From positions 62,001 to 126,000 of the forward strand of contig BMTG01000014.1 of assembly GCA_014649555.1 (NCBI GenBank): DNA of 64,000 nucleotides, in the 5' to 3' direction. Below are positions 33,399 through 41,676 of the stretch, piece after piece. Within the stretch, counting starts at the first letter, position 1. Each line of letters starts with the position of its first letter. Source of the stretch: Streptomyces globisporus (lineage in GTDB: Bacteria > Actinomycetota > Actinomycetes > Streptomycetales > Streptomycetaceae). The position numbers were made by a program, and so were the translations under genes. The notes under the pieces were generated by a model, which worked only from the letters and a program-made list of their open reading frames with translations, was not told the DNA's origin and ran no database searches.

Positions 33399-34763
33399 TC
33401 AGCCGGTCAGGACGGTCAGCCCGGCCTTCTCGGCAGCGTCGAAGCCGTCGTCCACGGCCACCACCCGCCGTCCGGCGGCATCCAGCAGGGAGGCGGCGAT
33501 GCCCGCGCGCATTCCGCCCGCGCAGTGCACCCACACCGTCCCGTCCGGTACCTCACCGATGCGTTGGTGCACCTGGTGGATCGGGATGTGCACCGAGCCG
33601 GCTATCCGGCCTTCGGCGCGCTCGGAATCACGGCGCACGTCCAGCACCACGACCTCGTCCATGTCCTGACCTGCCAGCTCGGCGAAGGTGGCGCGAGGGA
33701 ACGAGGCGGGACGCTCACCCTCGCGCAGCCATTGCGCCGGGCCACCGGTCGCGGCGGAGGCGGGCCGGTCGATGCCGACGCGGACCAGTTCCCGCTGGGC
33801 CGCGGCCAGCTGCTCGGCACTTTCGGCGAGCAGGGTGACGGGCTTGCCCCACGGGATCATCCAGGCCAGATACGTCGCGAGCTTGCCGTCCAGCTCGAAG
33901 TTGAACGAGCCCGCGACATGCCCCTCGGCGAAGGCGATCCGGCTACGCAGGTCCACGACCCACTCCCCGGCCGCGAGCCGGGTGGCGATCTCCTGCGGAT
34001 CGGCGACCGCGGGCGGAGTCATGTCGACCGGGTCGGGCCCGCCCGCGTTGGCCGGGCCCATGTGCGTGTAGTAGGCGGGCACGTCTTCCAGGCCGGCGAG
34101 CAGGTCGGCGACGAACGTGTCCACGTCCACCGTCAGGGCCGCGTTCGCCGTCTTCTCCTTGCCGATCGTCGTGCTGTCGCCGTCGGCCTGCGCGGAGGAA
34201 CAGAAGCTGCCGAACCCGTGGGTGGGCAGCACGGCCGTCTCGTCGGGCAGCGCTTCGGCCAGGCGGTGCGCCGAGGCGTGCTGGGCCCGCGCCAGCTCCT
34301 CGGTCAGGCGGGGCTCGACGAGATCGGGACGGCCGACCGTACCGATCAGCAGGGATCCGCCGGTGAACGCGGCCACCGGCCGGCCCGCCTCCCGCAGCAC
34401 GTACGCGGTGTGGTGCGGAGTGTGTCCGGGAGTCGCGATCGCCGCCAGGTCCAGGCCGGCGGTGCTGTCGATGTCGACCGCGTCCCCGTCGTGCACGGGA
34501 GTGCGGGCGAAGGAGACGTGCGCACCGGCGGGCACCAGGTAGACGGCGCCCGTGATCCGGGCCAGCTCCAGTCCGCCGGTGACGTAGTCGTTGTGGATGT
34601 GGGTCTCCACCACGTGCGAGATACGCACCCCGCGTCGGGCGGCCGCTGCCAGCACCTGATCGATGTCCCGGGGCGGATCGACGGCCACCGCGGCCGCCGG
34701 ACCGCCGGCGAGATAGCTGCGGTTGCCCAACCCCTCCAGCTCGATCACGTCAACGAAAAACAC
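33399..34763 (-). CDS. MBL-fold persulfide dioxygenase with two rhodanese domains (CstB-like)
   Basis: A 454-residue protein from a GTG with AAGGAGC upstream. Residues 1-250 are an ETHE1-type metallo-beta-lactamase domain: THIHNDYVTGG near residue 55, TPGHTPHHTAYVL near 112, and a third ligand in GTVGRPD. Two rhodanese domains follow. The first (VVDLRSRIAFAEGHVAG) has no catalytic Cys; the second has the loop VHCAGGMRA with Cys. CstB in Staphylococcus has the same MBL-rhodanese-rhodanese build and oxidises persulfides to thiosulfate. Divergent from DUF302, it is preceded by two CstR-type operators. Confidence 0.92.
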   Translation of the reverse strand: MFFVDVIELEGLGNRSYLAGGPAAAVAVDPPRDIDQVLAAAARRGVRISHVVETHIHNDYVTGGLELARITGAVYLVPAGAHVSFARTPVHDGDAVDIDSTAGLDLAAIATPGHTPHHTAYVLREAGRPVAAFTGGSLLIGTVGRPDLVEPRLTEELARAQHASAHRLAEALPDETAVLPTHGFGSFCSSAQADGDSTTIGKEKTANAALTVDVDTFVADLLAGLEDVPAYYTHMGPANAGGPDPVDMTPPAVADPQEIATRLAAGEWVVDLRSRIAFAEGHVAGSFNFELDGKLATYLAWMIPWGKPVTLLAESAEQLAAAQRELVRVGIDRPASAATGGPAQWLREGERPASFPRATFAELAGQDMDEVVVLDVRRDSERAEGRIAGSVHIPIHQVHQRIGEVPDGTVWVHCAGGMRAGIAASLLDAAGRRVVAVDDGFDAAEKAGLTVLTG

Positions 34764-34788
34764 CGCGATGCTCCTTCCGTACGAAAAT

Positions 34789-34837
34789 TACCCCCCGGGG
34801 TATGCAAACCACCGTAGCACTCTTACCCCCGGGGGTA
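34789..34837. promoter_or_regulatory. Two CsoR/CstR-type operators in a divergent promoter
   Basis: TACCCC-CC-GGGGTA (34789-34802) and TACCCC-CG-GGGGTA (34824-34837) are separated by 21 bp, i.e. 35 bp start to start. They lie between the CstB-like gene (minus) and DUF302 (plus) and share their arms with the operator at 31871. One repressor tetramer per site could silence both directions. Confidence 0.87.
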
Positions 34838-34923
34838 TATTTCGACTCGGGTGGCAGCAGTCATCCGTACTGCGGACCGGCCGTTTCGCCGGCCGACCGC
34901 TCCCGCGAACGAGGAGGCAGGCG

Positions 34924-35322
34924 ATGGGCTACGACCGCACCGTGAGCGTGAAGGGGTCGTTCGAGCAGGTTCAGCGCGAGGTCCGTGACGCACTGGCCGA
35001 GCAGGGCTTCGGGGTCCTGACGGAGATCGACGTGCAGGCCACGCTGAAGGCGAAGCTCGGGCATGACATGGAGCCCTACCTGATCCTCGGCGCCTGCAAC
35101 CCGCCCCTCGCACACCAGGCCCTGGAAGCCGACCGCTCGATCGGTCTGCTGCTGCCGTGCAACGTCGTCGTCCGCGCCGACGGCGACCAGGTGGTCGTGC
35201 AGGCCGTCGATCCCGGCACCATGGTCACGCTGACCGGACTCGATGCGATGGCGCCCGTGGCCCGGGAAGCCACCCTCCGGCTGGACGCCGCTCTCGCCTC
35301 CCTGAAGGGGACCGGCGCATGA
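34924..35322 (+). CDS. DUF302 protein
   Basis: A 132-residue cytosolic protein starting MGYDRTVSVKGSFEQV, with GAGGAGG upstream. DUF302 features: EVRDALAEQGFGVLTEIDVQATLKAKLG, YLILGACNPPLAHQAL, LLPCNVVV. DUF302 proteins often sit with rhodaneses and CsoR/CstR genes. Two Cys (in ACNPP and LPCN) could bind sulfane sulfur or a metal, but no activity is established. Divergent operators place it under the same repressor as the CstB-like gene. Upstream frames back to 34723 are non-coding. Confidence 0.9.
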   Translation: MGYDRTVSVKGSFEQVQREVRDALAEQGFGVLTEIDVQATLKAKLGHDMEPYLILGACNPPLAHQALEADRSIGLLLPCNVVVRADGDQVVVQAVDPGTMVTLTGLDAMAPVAREATLRLDAALASLKGTGA

Positions 35323-36048
35323 GGACCGACTCCGAGAACCACGCACAGACGGACCACTGACCAGCTGGACCGGGCCGCGCCCGGGCCGGGGCGGGCCGCA
35401 GGGAAGGCGGTGCCGGCCCCAGTGCGTGATGCACTGGCCCTGCCTCGGTGAGGGGTACCTCGAACTCGGCTCGTGGAGAAGCCCCGCAGAGGCTCTTCGG
35501 GATCCACGGAGCGGGTCAGGGCTTCGGGAGGCGGTCCTGTTCGCGTTGCAGGGCGGCGAAGTCGTCAAAGACGGTGTAGGTGCGCGGGAGTGGGGCGCCT
35601 TGTTCGTGGCGGACGGTGCGGGGGACGTAAAGGCTGTTGAGCATCCAGGGTTTCGTCTTCCCGGTGATGTCCCGCACGGATGCCTTGCCCTGCACCACGC
35701 CGTAGGTGGCTGCGGCCGGTCGGTACGGGACTCAGACGGCGGGCGGGGTGTCACTCCAGGCCGTGACCGACAGATCACCGTTGTCCACGTCTTGTTCGAA
35801 GGGGACGGTGCTGTGCGCGTTGCCGCCCGTGGGCGATATCTGCACGTAGTGGCTCGGCCTCAGCAGGCCGCCCCTCCGGCAACGCCCAATCACTTCACTT
35901 CCGCAACGCGACCAGCCCCTGCGCCTCGGAGGCGAGCCCTCGGGCTTGGAGACCCCGCTGGGAGAGTCCTGGGAGATGATCTTCTCCCAGGTGCCAACCG
36001 CGACCCCTCGAAACCACCTGAGCCCTACCTGAGCGTGGTTCGCGCCGG
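35323..36048. other. Degraded stretch between DUF302 and arsM
   Basis: No intact gene. On the minus strand a short frame (35516-35698) ends KPWMLNSLYVPRTVRHEQG...PRTYTVFDDFAALQREQD and has coding-like bias but no recognisable family. A second minus-strand segment near 35732-35870 reads LRPSHYVQISPTGGN...WSDTPPAV and also looks like a gene end without a beginning. Both are probably remnants; the rest shows no coding character. Confidence 0.45.
35516..35698 (-). pseudogene. Short protein-like remnant of unknown family
   Basis: About 60 codons, starting at a methionine with no clear ribosome-binding site and ending QREQDRLPKP. Codon bias resembles a real Streptomyces gene and the residues (DITGKTKPWMLNSLYVP) are not low-complexity. 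Neighbouring sequence is decayed, so it is more likely the 3' end of a lost gene than a complete small gene. I do not recognise it. Confidence 0.35.
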
Positions 36049-36873
36049 TCAGCAGCCGCTTCCACCGCAGCAGGAGGTGGAACTTGTCGGGCGGGTGGGC
36101 CTCCGGACGGCGGTGTCCGTGGTCGTCGTCGGCTTCACGGCGCGGACCGTGGCCGAGTGCATGCCGTCGGCCACCGCGTGGGTGGGGGTGAGTTCGATGC
36201 TCGTGAAGCCGGCGGCAGCGAGGCCCTCGCGGTACTCGGTGAAGGACAGGGCGCCGGCGATGCAGCCGACGTAGTCGCCGCGCTCCGCCCGCTGGTCCGG
36301 GCCGAGTTGGTCGTCGGCCACCACGTCGGAGATGCCGATGCGGCCGCCGGGGGCCAGTACGCGGAACATCTCGGCGAATACCGCGGGCTTGTCGGCGGAC
36401 AGGTTGATGACGCAGTTCGAGATGACGACGTCGATGGTGTTCGCCGGGAGCGGGATCGCCTCGATGGTGCCCTTGAGGAACTCGACGTTCGTGGCACCCG
36501 CCTTCTTCTGGTTGGCCAGGGCGAGGGCGAGCATCTCCTCGGTCATGTCCAGGCCGTACGCCTTGCCGGTGGGGCCGACCCGGCGAGCGGAGAGGAGGAC
36601 GTCGATGCCCCCGCCGGAGCCGAGGTCCAGGACTCGCTCGCCCTCGTGGAGGTCGGCCACCGCGGTGGGGTTGCCGCAGCCCAGGGAAGCGGCGACGGCC
36701 TCGGCGGGGAGGGCGTCGCGTTCGGCGGCGGCGTAGAGGGTCGAGCCGAAGTTGTCGTCGACCTCGATGGGCTGCGGGCCGCAACAGGCGGTCCCGCCCT
36801 CGGTGACCTGGACAGCAGCGGCGGCGTAGCGCTCACGGACGGTTTCGCGCAGGTCGTTGGAGTGGTCGCTCAT
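36049..36873 (-). CDS. arsM: Arsenite methyltransferase
   Basis: A 274-residue SAM-dependent methyltransferase starting MSDHSNDLRETVRERY at the ATG at 36873. Motif I VLDLGSGGGIDVLLSA is present, and arsenic-binding cysteines are visible: a CC pair in GGTACCGPQP, Cys in SNCVINLSADKP, and Cys in DYVGCIAGAL. The C-terminus ends SSTSCCGGSGC, a thiol-rich tail seen in several ArsM proteins. It methylates trivalent arsenic to volatile species. Upstream on the other strand lies the remnant of arsR, so its original repressor appears lost. The longer frame to 37080 covers the promoter and is rejected. Confidence 0.92.
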   Translation of the reverse strand: MSDHSNDLRETVRERYAAAAVQVTEGGTACCGPQPIEVDDNFGSTLYAAAERDALPAEAVAASLGCGNPTAVADLHEGERVLDLGSGGGIDVLLSARRVGPTGKAYGLDMTEEMLALALANQKKAGATNVEFLKGTIEAIPLPANTIDVVISNCVINLSADKPAVFAEMFRVLAPGGRIGISDVVADDQLGPDQRAERGDYVGCIAGALSFTEYREGLAAAGFTSIELTPTHAVADGMHSATVRAVKPTTTTDTAVRRPTRPTSSTSCCGGSGC

Positions 36874-36904
36874 GACGTGCCTCCGGAAGGATGAGGGCTT
36901 GCTG

Positions 36905-36960
36905 TTTTGAAGTTCCTCTATGTAAGCCTGCTTCTTGAATTGAAGTTCGTCAACATAGAA
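36905..36960. promoter_or_regulatory. Possible ArsR operator between arsM and the arsR remnant
   Basis: The gap contains an inverted repeat TCTATGT...ACATAGA (arms near 36913 and 36952) and TTGAAGTTCGTCAA (TTGA-N6-TCAA) with a partial second copy TTGAAGTTC. Such TTGA/TCAA spacing is typical of ArsR-family sites. With arsR deleted, expression may be constitutive or controlled by a regulator elsewhere. Confidence 0.5.
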
Positions 36961-36963
36961 GTA

Positions 36964-37236
36964 TGCCGAAACAAGAGCTGGTCGTGCTCGGCCAGGACGA
37001 GAGCGACCGCTGCCCCACTCTGCTGACCGCACCGCTCGACGAGGAGCAGGCCGTCGAGCCGGCCAAGGGGTGATCACCATGGGCTGCGGTGACGCCTGCC
37101 CGGTCTTCCCGGCAAGACGTACCTCGGCTGGCAGCTCGACGATCCGGCGGGCAAGGGTGTCGACGCCGTCCGCCCGATCCGTGACGAGATCAGGCGGCGC
37201 GTCGACGCCCTACCTGCCGAGATCGGCTCTCGGTAG
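36964..37236 (+). pseudogene. arsR'-'arsC deletion remnant
   Basis: The frame starting at ATG 36964 reads MPKQELVVLGQDESDRCPTLLTAPLDEEQAVEP, the N-terminus of a streptomycete ArsR regulator, and stops at 37070-37072 before the helix-turn-helix. Immediately after, GTG-ATC-ACC-ATG reads VTMGCGDACPVFP, the C-terminal Cys-containing end of a thioredoxin-type arsenate reductase, and after a one-base frameshift continues KTYLGWQLDDPAGKGVDAVRPIRDE to TAG at 37234. Thus a deletion joined the two genes, removing the DNA-binding part of ArsR and most of ArsC. Confidence 0.75.
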
Positions 37237-37240
37237 GGGG

Positions 37241-37822
37241 TCAGTCGCGGTTCGCCCCGCGGCAGGGCTTGCTCAGGTAGAGCGCGTACTCGCCCGCCGA
37301 GGCCGTGAACTCGTAGAGCGAGGTGTCCAGGCCGCAGAGCGCGAAGCCCATCCGGTGGTACGCGTGGATGGCAGGGGCGTTGATGTTGGTGACCTCCAGC
37401 CAGATGTGGCCCGCGCCGTGCTCCCGGGCGAACTCCTCCGCCCGGGACATCAGCGCCCTGCCCACGCCTCGGCCCCGGTGGTCGGGGGCGACCTCGATGT
37501 CCTCGATCGTGAGGCGGCGGTTCCACCGCGCGTACGCGACCGAGACGAAGCCTGCCAGGGAGCCGTCGGGGGCTACGGCCAGGAAGGTGCGGTCTCCCTG
37601 GAGCTCCTGGTCTCCCTCGTCCGCTGAGACGTCCTCGTCCTCCGGGAACACCTTGGTCAGCGGCGGGTCCACCGCGATCTCCCGCAGAGTGAAGCCGTTC
37701 CCGGCCGTCTCCACCTGGAAGACCGTGGCCGTCGTGAAAGAGCCGTCCAGCGCTTCGACGAGCCCGGTGTCCTCGGGGGTGGCGGTGCGGATCTCGTACG
37801 TCGTGTCATCGGCCGGGGGCAT
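37241..37822 (-). CDS. GNAT acetyltransferase, streptothricin N-acetyltransferase-like
   Basis: A 193-residue GNAT protein. The acetyl-CoA loop reads VAPDHRGRGVGRALM near residue 115. The rest closely follows streptothricin/nourseothricin acetyltransferases as I remember them: ALDGSFTTATVFQV, FTLREIAVDPPLTKVFPEDE, RWNRRLTIEDIEVAPDH, WLEVTNINAPAIHAYHRMGF and the ending YLSKPC. Such enzymes acetylate the beta-lysine amino group of streptothricin. No streptothricin biosynthetic genes are in view, so this would be a resistance or orphan gene. It starts downstream of a decayed region and is not in an operon. Confidence 0.82.
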   Translation of the reverse strand: MPPADDTTYEIRTATPEDTGLVEALDGSFTTATVFQVETAGNGFTLREIAVDPPLTKVFPEDEDVSADEGDQELQGDRTFLAVAPDGSLAGFVSVAYARWNRRLTIEDIEVAPDHRGRGVGRALMSRAEEFAREHGAGHIWLEVTNINAPAIHAYHRMGFALCGLDTSLYEFTASAGEYALYLSKPCRGANRD

Positions 37823-37868
37823 GGCACGAGACTACGGCGAGGTGAGCCGGCGTCAGCAGGGCGTCCCT

Positions 37869-38339
37869 TCAGGAGCCGGGCGTCAGGTCGTCGGAGCGGC
37901 CCTCCTCGATACGTGACCACTGCGGGATCGGGCGGCCGTTGGTGCGCATGGGGTGCTCCGAGGGGGCGTCCATGATCTGCGGCCAGCCGGAGGGCGAGTC
38001 CTCCCAGAGTTCCTGGCGGCCGTACACGGTCAGGTCCAACAGCGCGTAGTCGTAGTCCATCACCTCCACCCCGCGCAGTGTCGTCCAGTACGTCTCGTAG
38101 ACCCGGTCGCCCTCGCGCAGGTAGCAGACGATGTGCATGCTGCCGACCTGGCGTCCGGTCAGCAGCTCGTCGTTCGAGGGGCGTGCGGAGTACCAGGGCA
38201 TCTCCCAGCCCATGAAGTCCCGGTAGCGGCGGCTCTCCTCGTACGGGCCCTGGCAGAAGACCGCGTACGTGATGTCGCGGGAGTACAGGAATCCCAGCTC
38301 CCGCACCTGGTTGGTGACCCAGGTGCAGCCCTCGGTCAC
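37869..38339 (-). pseudogene. DUF899 family protein, N-terminally truncated
   Basis: Conserved DUF899 (thioredoxin-like) sequence runs from GCTWVTNQVRELGFLYSRD through CQGPYEESRRYRDFMGWEMPWYS and YALLDLTVYGRQELWEDSPSGWP to TGA. The family usually has another 60-90 residues before the GCTW motif; here the upstream codons are arginine-rich and unrelated. A GTG at 38339 could start a shortened product, but the missing N-terminal part should break the fold. Neighbouring genes are also remnants. Confidence 0.65.
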
Positions 38340-38527
38340 GGTCGTGTCCCGTCGTCGTACGTCGTCACGCGCCCCCGTCGGCCGGAGGTCGGCTCCGTCC
38401 GCGGGCACGCGAGTTTCCCAGGAGCGCCCGGGCCGGTCCAGCTCCCCGCCCGGCGAGCCGGGTCACCGCACCGGGACGCCGCTACCGCGCCCGACCAGAT
38501 GTGAACGAAAGGCCCTGGAGTGCCTCC

Positions 38528-38790
38528 GTGCCCACCTACAGCATCGGCCGGGCCGCAGAGCTGTTCGGCGTCAGTTCGGAGACCGGCCGCCGGGGGGCAG
38601 CTCGCCGTGGAGCGGGACGGGGCGGGGAACCGGGTGATCGACGGGCCGGGCCGGCCGCGCTCGGTGGCGTTCAACGCCCCGTGGTTCCGGCCGGCCGTGG
38701 CCCCGGGCACCGGCGAGGTCCGCGTCCTGCGCAGCGTGCACGCAGCCGACGCGGGCAAGGTGATGAACCCGATGAGATGCCGGGGGCAGG
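38528..38790 (+). pseudogene. Remnant of a TOBE/Mop-type HTH protein fused to a molybdenum hydroxylase fragment
   Basis: GTG at 38528 reads PTYSIGRAAELFGVSSETGRR, the helix-turn-helix start of MopI-like molybdate regulators. A small deletion/frameshift then continues in the next frame as QLAVERDGAGNRVIDG, the rest of the same helix-turn-helix. From about 38660 that frame reads RSVAFNAPWFRPAV..GTGEVRVLRSVHAADAGKVMNPMRCRGQV, which matches the C-terminal part of xanthine/aldehyde dehydrogenase molybdenum subunits. Neither gene is complete. Confidence 0.65.
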
Positions 38791-39144
38791 TTCGACTGCG
38801 CGAAGGAAGGCCCGCAACACCACACGTTCGAGGGGCCGTTGCCGCGGGAGGTCGTCGCGGACGCGGGCCCGGCCTTCGACGTCCGCCGGCGCAAGGACCG
38901 CTCGCGCTTCCTGCCCGCCGTCACGGGCGGCGACGGGCACCACGCGGTGCTGTCCTGGGCGGAGACCGACGCGGACTTCGGCGATGCGCCCGTGCTGCTC
39001 GCCACCCGCATGGACGGCCGGTTGCTGGAGCCGGACGGCAGCCAGTTGGTGATGCCCCGGGATCGCTGCGGGGCCCGCTACGTCAGCTCCATCACCCGGG
39101 TCTGGGTCGGGGCCGCCCAGCTCCCCCCGTACACCGGAGGCTGA
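38791..39144 (+). pseudogene. Remnant of a molybdopterin-dependent oxidoreductase-like protein
   Basis: From 38791, in a new frame that starts where the hydroxylase fragment ends, the sequence reads FDCAKEGPQHHTFEGPLPREVV, then FDVRRRKDRSRFLPAVTG and QLVMPRDRCGARYVSSITRVWVG. This is the core of small sulfite-oxidase-fold molybdopterin-binding proteins. It has no start codon of its own (the ATG at 38839 cuts the conserved Cys region) and ends at TGA. A join by deletion is the likely origin. Confidence 0.65.
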
Positions 39145-39408
39145 ACCTCAGCGCCCGTCCGCGTGCCCGGCGTTGAGCCGTCCGGATGAACTCACCGGGC
39201 TCGCGAGGGCCCGCCGAGGAGCACAGAATTCCCCCGAACTTGCCCACTCCATCACCGAGTTGAGGTTTATCTACGCGCGGAGCACGACCCACCGAACGAT
39301 CCTTCGGGCATATCAGACGACTTCTTGCACGGCCATTACCGGCGGGTACCGAGAGCTGCTAGAAACTGCATTCCCCACATCCCCCCACGCTTCGAAGGGC
39401 TGGCAGCC

Positions 39409-40215
39409 ATGTCAGTACGAAGAATTTGGGCCTCTCTCTCCACTCTCGCGATCGCCGCCGTGGCGGCCATCGGTGTCGCCGGGCCGGCTTCCGCCGCCGA
39501 CTCGGCCGCCGCGGGCGGTTATGTCGCGCTCGGCGACTCCTACTCCTCGGGCGTCGGTGCCGGAAGCTACCTCTCCGACAGCGGCGACTGCCGGCGCAGC
39601 ACCGCCGCCTACCCCTACCTGTGGCAGGCGGCGAACTCCCCCGCCTCGTTCGACTTCGTCGCCTGCTCGGGGGCGACGACCTCGTCCGTGGCGAGCAGCC
39701 AGCTCGGCGTGCTCAACGCGTCCACCTCGCTGGTCAGCGTCACCGCCGGAGGCAATGACGTCGGGTTCGCCGACGTCATGCAGGACTGCGTGCTCGGCAG
39801 CGAGGCCACCTGCCTCGCCAGTGTGGACGCGGCCGTCGGGCAGATGAACAGCACCCTGCCCGGCAGCCTGGACGCGCTGTACGACGGCATCCGGGCCGGC
39901 GCGCCCCAGGCCCAGGTCGTGGTCCTCGGCTACCCCCGCTTCTACCAGCTGTCCGGCAGCTGCATCGCCGGGCTCAGCGAGGCCGAACGGGCCGCGATCA
40001 ACAACGCGTCGGACGTGCTGAACGACGTCCTCGCCAAGCGGTCCGCCGACGCCGGGTTCACCTTCTCCAGCGTGGTGGACGAGTTCACCGGACATGAGCT
40101 GTGCTCGGGCGACGCCTGGATCCACAGCGTCACCGTCCCGATCGAGAACTCCTACCACCCCAAGGCCGCGGGGCAGTCGGGCGGCTATCTGCCCGCCTTC
40201 CGCTCGGCGGTGTAG
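39409..40215 (+). CDS. Secreted SGNH/GDSL hydrolase (esterase/lipase)
   Basis: A 268-residue secreted protein starting MSVRRIWASL at the ATG at 39409. A signal peptide with hydrophobic core TLAIAAVAAIGVAG and cleavage after ASA is clear. The SGNH blocks follow: GDSYSSGVGAGSY (nucleophile Ser), SVTAGGNDVGF (Gly and Asn), and NSYHPKAAGQ (His). Six cysteines suggest three disulfides, as in the Streptomyces rimosus lipase group. It hydrolyses ester bonds of lipids outside the cell. A perfect hairpin terminator follows the stop. The gap before it shows no coding sequence. Confidence 0.93.
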   Translation: MSVRRIWASLSTLAIAAVAAIGVAGPASAADSAAAGGYVALGDSYSSGVGAGSYLSDSGDCRRSTAAYPYLWQAANSPASFDFVACSGATTSSVASSQLGVLNASTSLVSVTAGGNDVGFADVMQDCVLGSEATCLASVDAAVGQMNSTLPGSLDALYDGIRAGAPQAQVVVLGYPRFYQLSGSCIAGLSEAERAAINNASDVLNDVLAKRSADAGFTFSSVVDEFTGHELCSGDAWIHSVTVPIENSYHPKAAGQSGGYLPAFRSAV

Positions 40216-40229
40216 GACCTCGGAGAGGC

Positions 40230-40266
40230 ACGGCGGTTCACCGGACGACGACCGGTGAACCGCCGT
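40230..40266. terminator. Hairpin terminator between convergent genes
   Basis: Perfect 15-bp arms ACGGCGGTTCACCGG (40230-40244) and CCGGTGAACCGCCGT (40252-40266) with a 7-base loop, between the convergent esterase and SnoaL-like genes. Confidence 0.88.
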
Positions 40267-40278
40267 CCCGCGTCGTTC

Positions 40279-40716
40279 TCAGTAGCGCTCGACCAGATGC
40301 TCCCGGCCCGCCGGAGGCTCGTACGACTCGGGCCAGAAGTCCGTCACCCCGGTGATCAGACCCTTCTCGTCGAACGTGAAGAAGTGGATGGCGTCCAACT
40401 CCTGCTCCGGCTCGCCCTCCTGCTCCCCCGTCACCGTGAACCCGGTCCGGGCCGCGGCCTGCCGGCCCTCCGCGTCGGCGACGATCCGCTCGACCCGGAC
40501 GTGCCAGTCGCCCGGATACTCCTGGTTGAACCGGAGATACCGCTCCTTGCCGAGGATCCGCTCGCGCGTCTGCGGCAGTTCGTACACCACGTCCTCGGCG
40601 AGGGTCGCCCCGAACGCACTCCAGTCGCGCGCCTCGGCCGCCGACCAGTACGTCTCCACCGCCCCACGCAGCGCAGCCGTCGTCGTCCCCGAAGCGCTTC
40701 CTGTCATCTCGGTCAT
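40279..40716 (-). CDS. SnoaL-like (NTF2-fold) protein
   Basis: About 145 residues starting MTEMTGSASG at the ATG at 40716. The NTF2-like pattern is clear: an N-terminal helix ALRGAVETYWSAAEARDWSAFGATLAEDVVYELP, then YLRFNQEYPGDWHVRVERIVADAEG and beta-strands ending AIHFFTFDEKGLITGVTDFWPE. SnoaL-like proteins are small pocket proteins with varied or unknown activities. No neighbouring pathway suggests a substrate. Confidence 0.85.
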   Translation of the reverse strand: MTEMTGSASGTTTAALRGAVETYWSAAEARDWSAFGATLAEDVVYELPQTRERILGKERYLRFNQEYPGDWHVRVERIVADAEGRQAAARTGFTVTGEQEGEPEQELDAIHFFTFDEKGLITGVTDFWPESYEPPAGREHLVERY

Positions 40717-40791
40717 GAAGAAGAGTGTGGGCCCCACCACTGACAATCGGCCGGAGAAGCCCCGCGGGGCGACTCCCGCCTGCGGTTGTCC

Positions 40792-41625
40792 CTACCGCGT
40801 CGCCGGGCGCGACGCCTTGATCGAGTACATCAGCGGGATCCTCGGGCGGCCCGCCGGGAAGCGGTGGAGGCCGTCCACGTGGCGCTCCAGCGTGGTGAAC
40901 CGCGGGACGAGCGAGACGTCGTGCTCGTGGAGGAACTCGATGCGCAGCCCCGCCGAGGCGAGCGCCGTCACCACCCGGCCCACCGGGTGCTGCCACTCGA
41001 CGCTGCGGTTGTGCACGGTCGGAGCGTCGAGGTCGGCGTACGTGCCCGGCGTCTCGTCCACCCAGGCGTCGCGGCTGAAGTAGTCGTCGGTGACCACCGA
41101 ACCGGTCTCGTCCATCGAGTCGGTCAGCGGGTGGAACTCCGCCAGGTAGAGGAACCCGCCCGGCGCGACGAGCGACGCGGCGGTCTCGGCCCAGCGGTCG
41201 ATGTCGGGCAGCCAGCCCAGCGCCCCGATGCCCGTGTAGACGATGTCGTACGCGGAATCGGGAACGGCGGCCGGGGCGTCGTACACGTCTGCCGCGACGA
41301 ACGCCGCCCGGTCCGGGCCGAGACCCAACGATCCGGCCAGGCCCCGGGCGGTCTCGACGGCGGGCTCGGAGAAGTCGAGGCCCACGACCTGTGCGGCGCC
41401 GTGCCGCGCCCAGGACAGGGTGTCCATGCCGAAATGGCACTGGAGGTGCAGCAGGGTCTTGCCGGTGACGTCCCCGACCTCGGCCAGCTCGAAGGCGCGC
41501 AGCGCGTCCTTGCCCGCCCGGAACGCGTCCAGCTCGTAGAAGTCGCTCGCCACGTGGATCGGCACGCGTTCGTCCCAGCGCGCGCGGTTGGTCTCGTGCC
41601 AGTCGTCCGGAGTCGGGGAGTACAT
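40792..41625 (-). CDS. Class I SAM-dependent methyltransferase
   Basis: A 277-residue protein starting MYSPTPDDWHETNRARWDERVP. The SAM-binding motif I is LLHLQCHFGMDTLSWAR (an LHLQCHFG variant common in actinobacteria), then VVGLDFSEPAVETAR (motif II acidic residue) and DIVYTGIGALGWLPD. The C-terminal region LYLAEFHPL...VEWQHPVGRVVTAL is typical of this uncharacterised family. The acceptor molecule is unknown. It stands alone between a SnoaL-like gene and a decayed ABC transporter. Confidence 0.88.
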   Translation of the reverse strand: MYSPTPDDWHETNRARWDERVPIHVASDFYELDAFRAGKDALRAFELAEVGDVTGKTLLHLQCHFGMDTLSWARHGAAQVVGLDFSEPAVETARGLAGSLGLGPDRAAFVAADVYDAPAAVPDSAYDIVYTGIGALGWLPDIDRWAETAASLVAPGGFLYLAEFHPLTDSMDETGSVVTDDYFSRDAWVDETPGTYADLDAPTVHNRSVEWQHPVGRVVTALASAGLRIEFLHEHDVSLVPRFTTLERHVDGLHRFPAGRPRIPLMYSIKASRPATR

Positions 41626-41676
41626 GTCCGGGAAGCTACCCAGGGGCCGAGCAGGGGCGCGAGTGGTTATTCGCTG

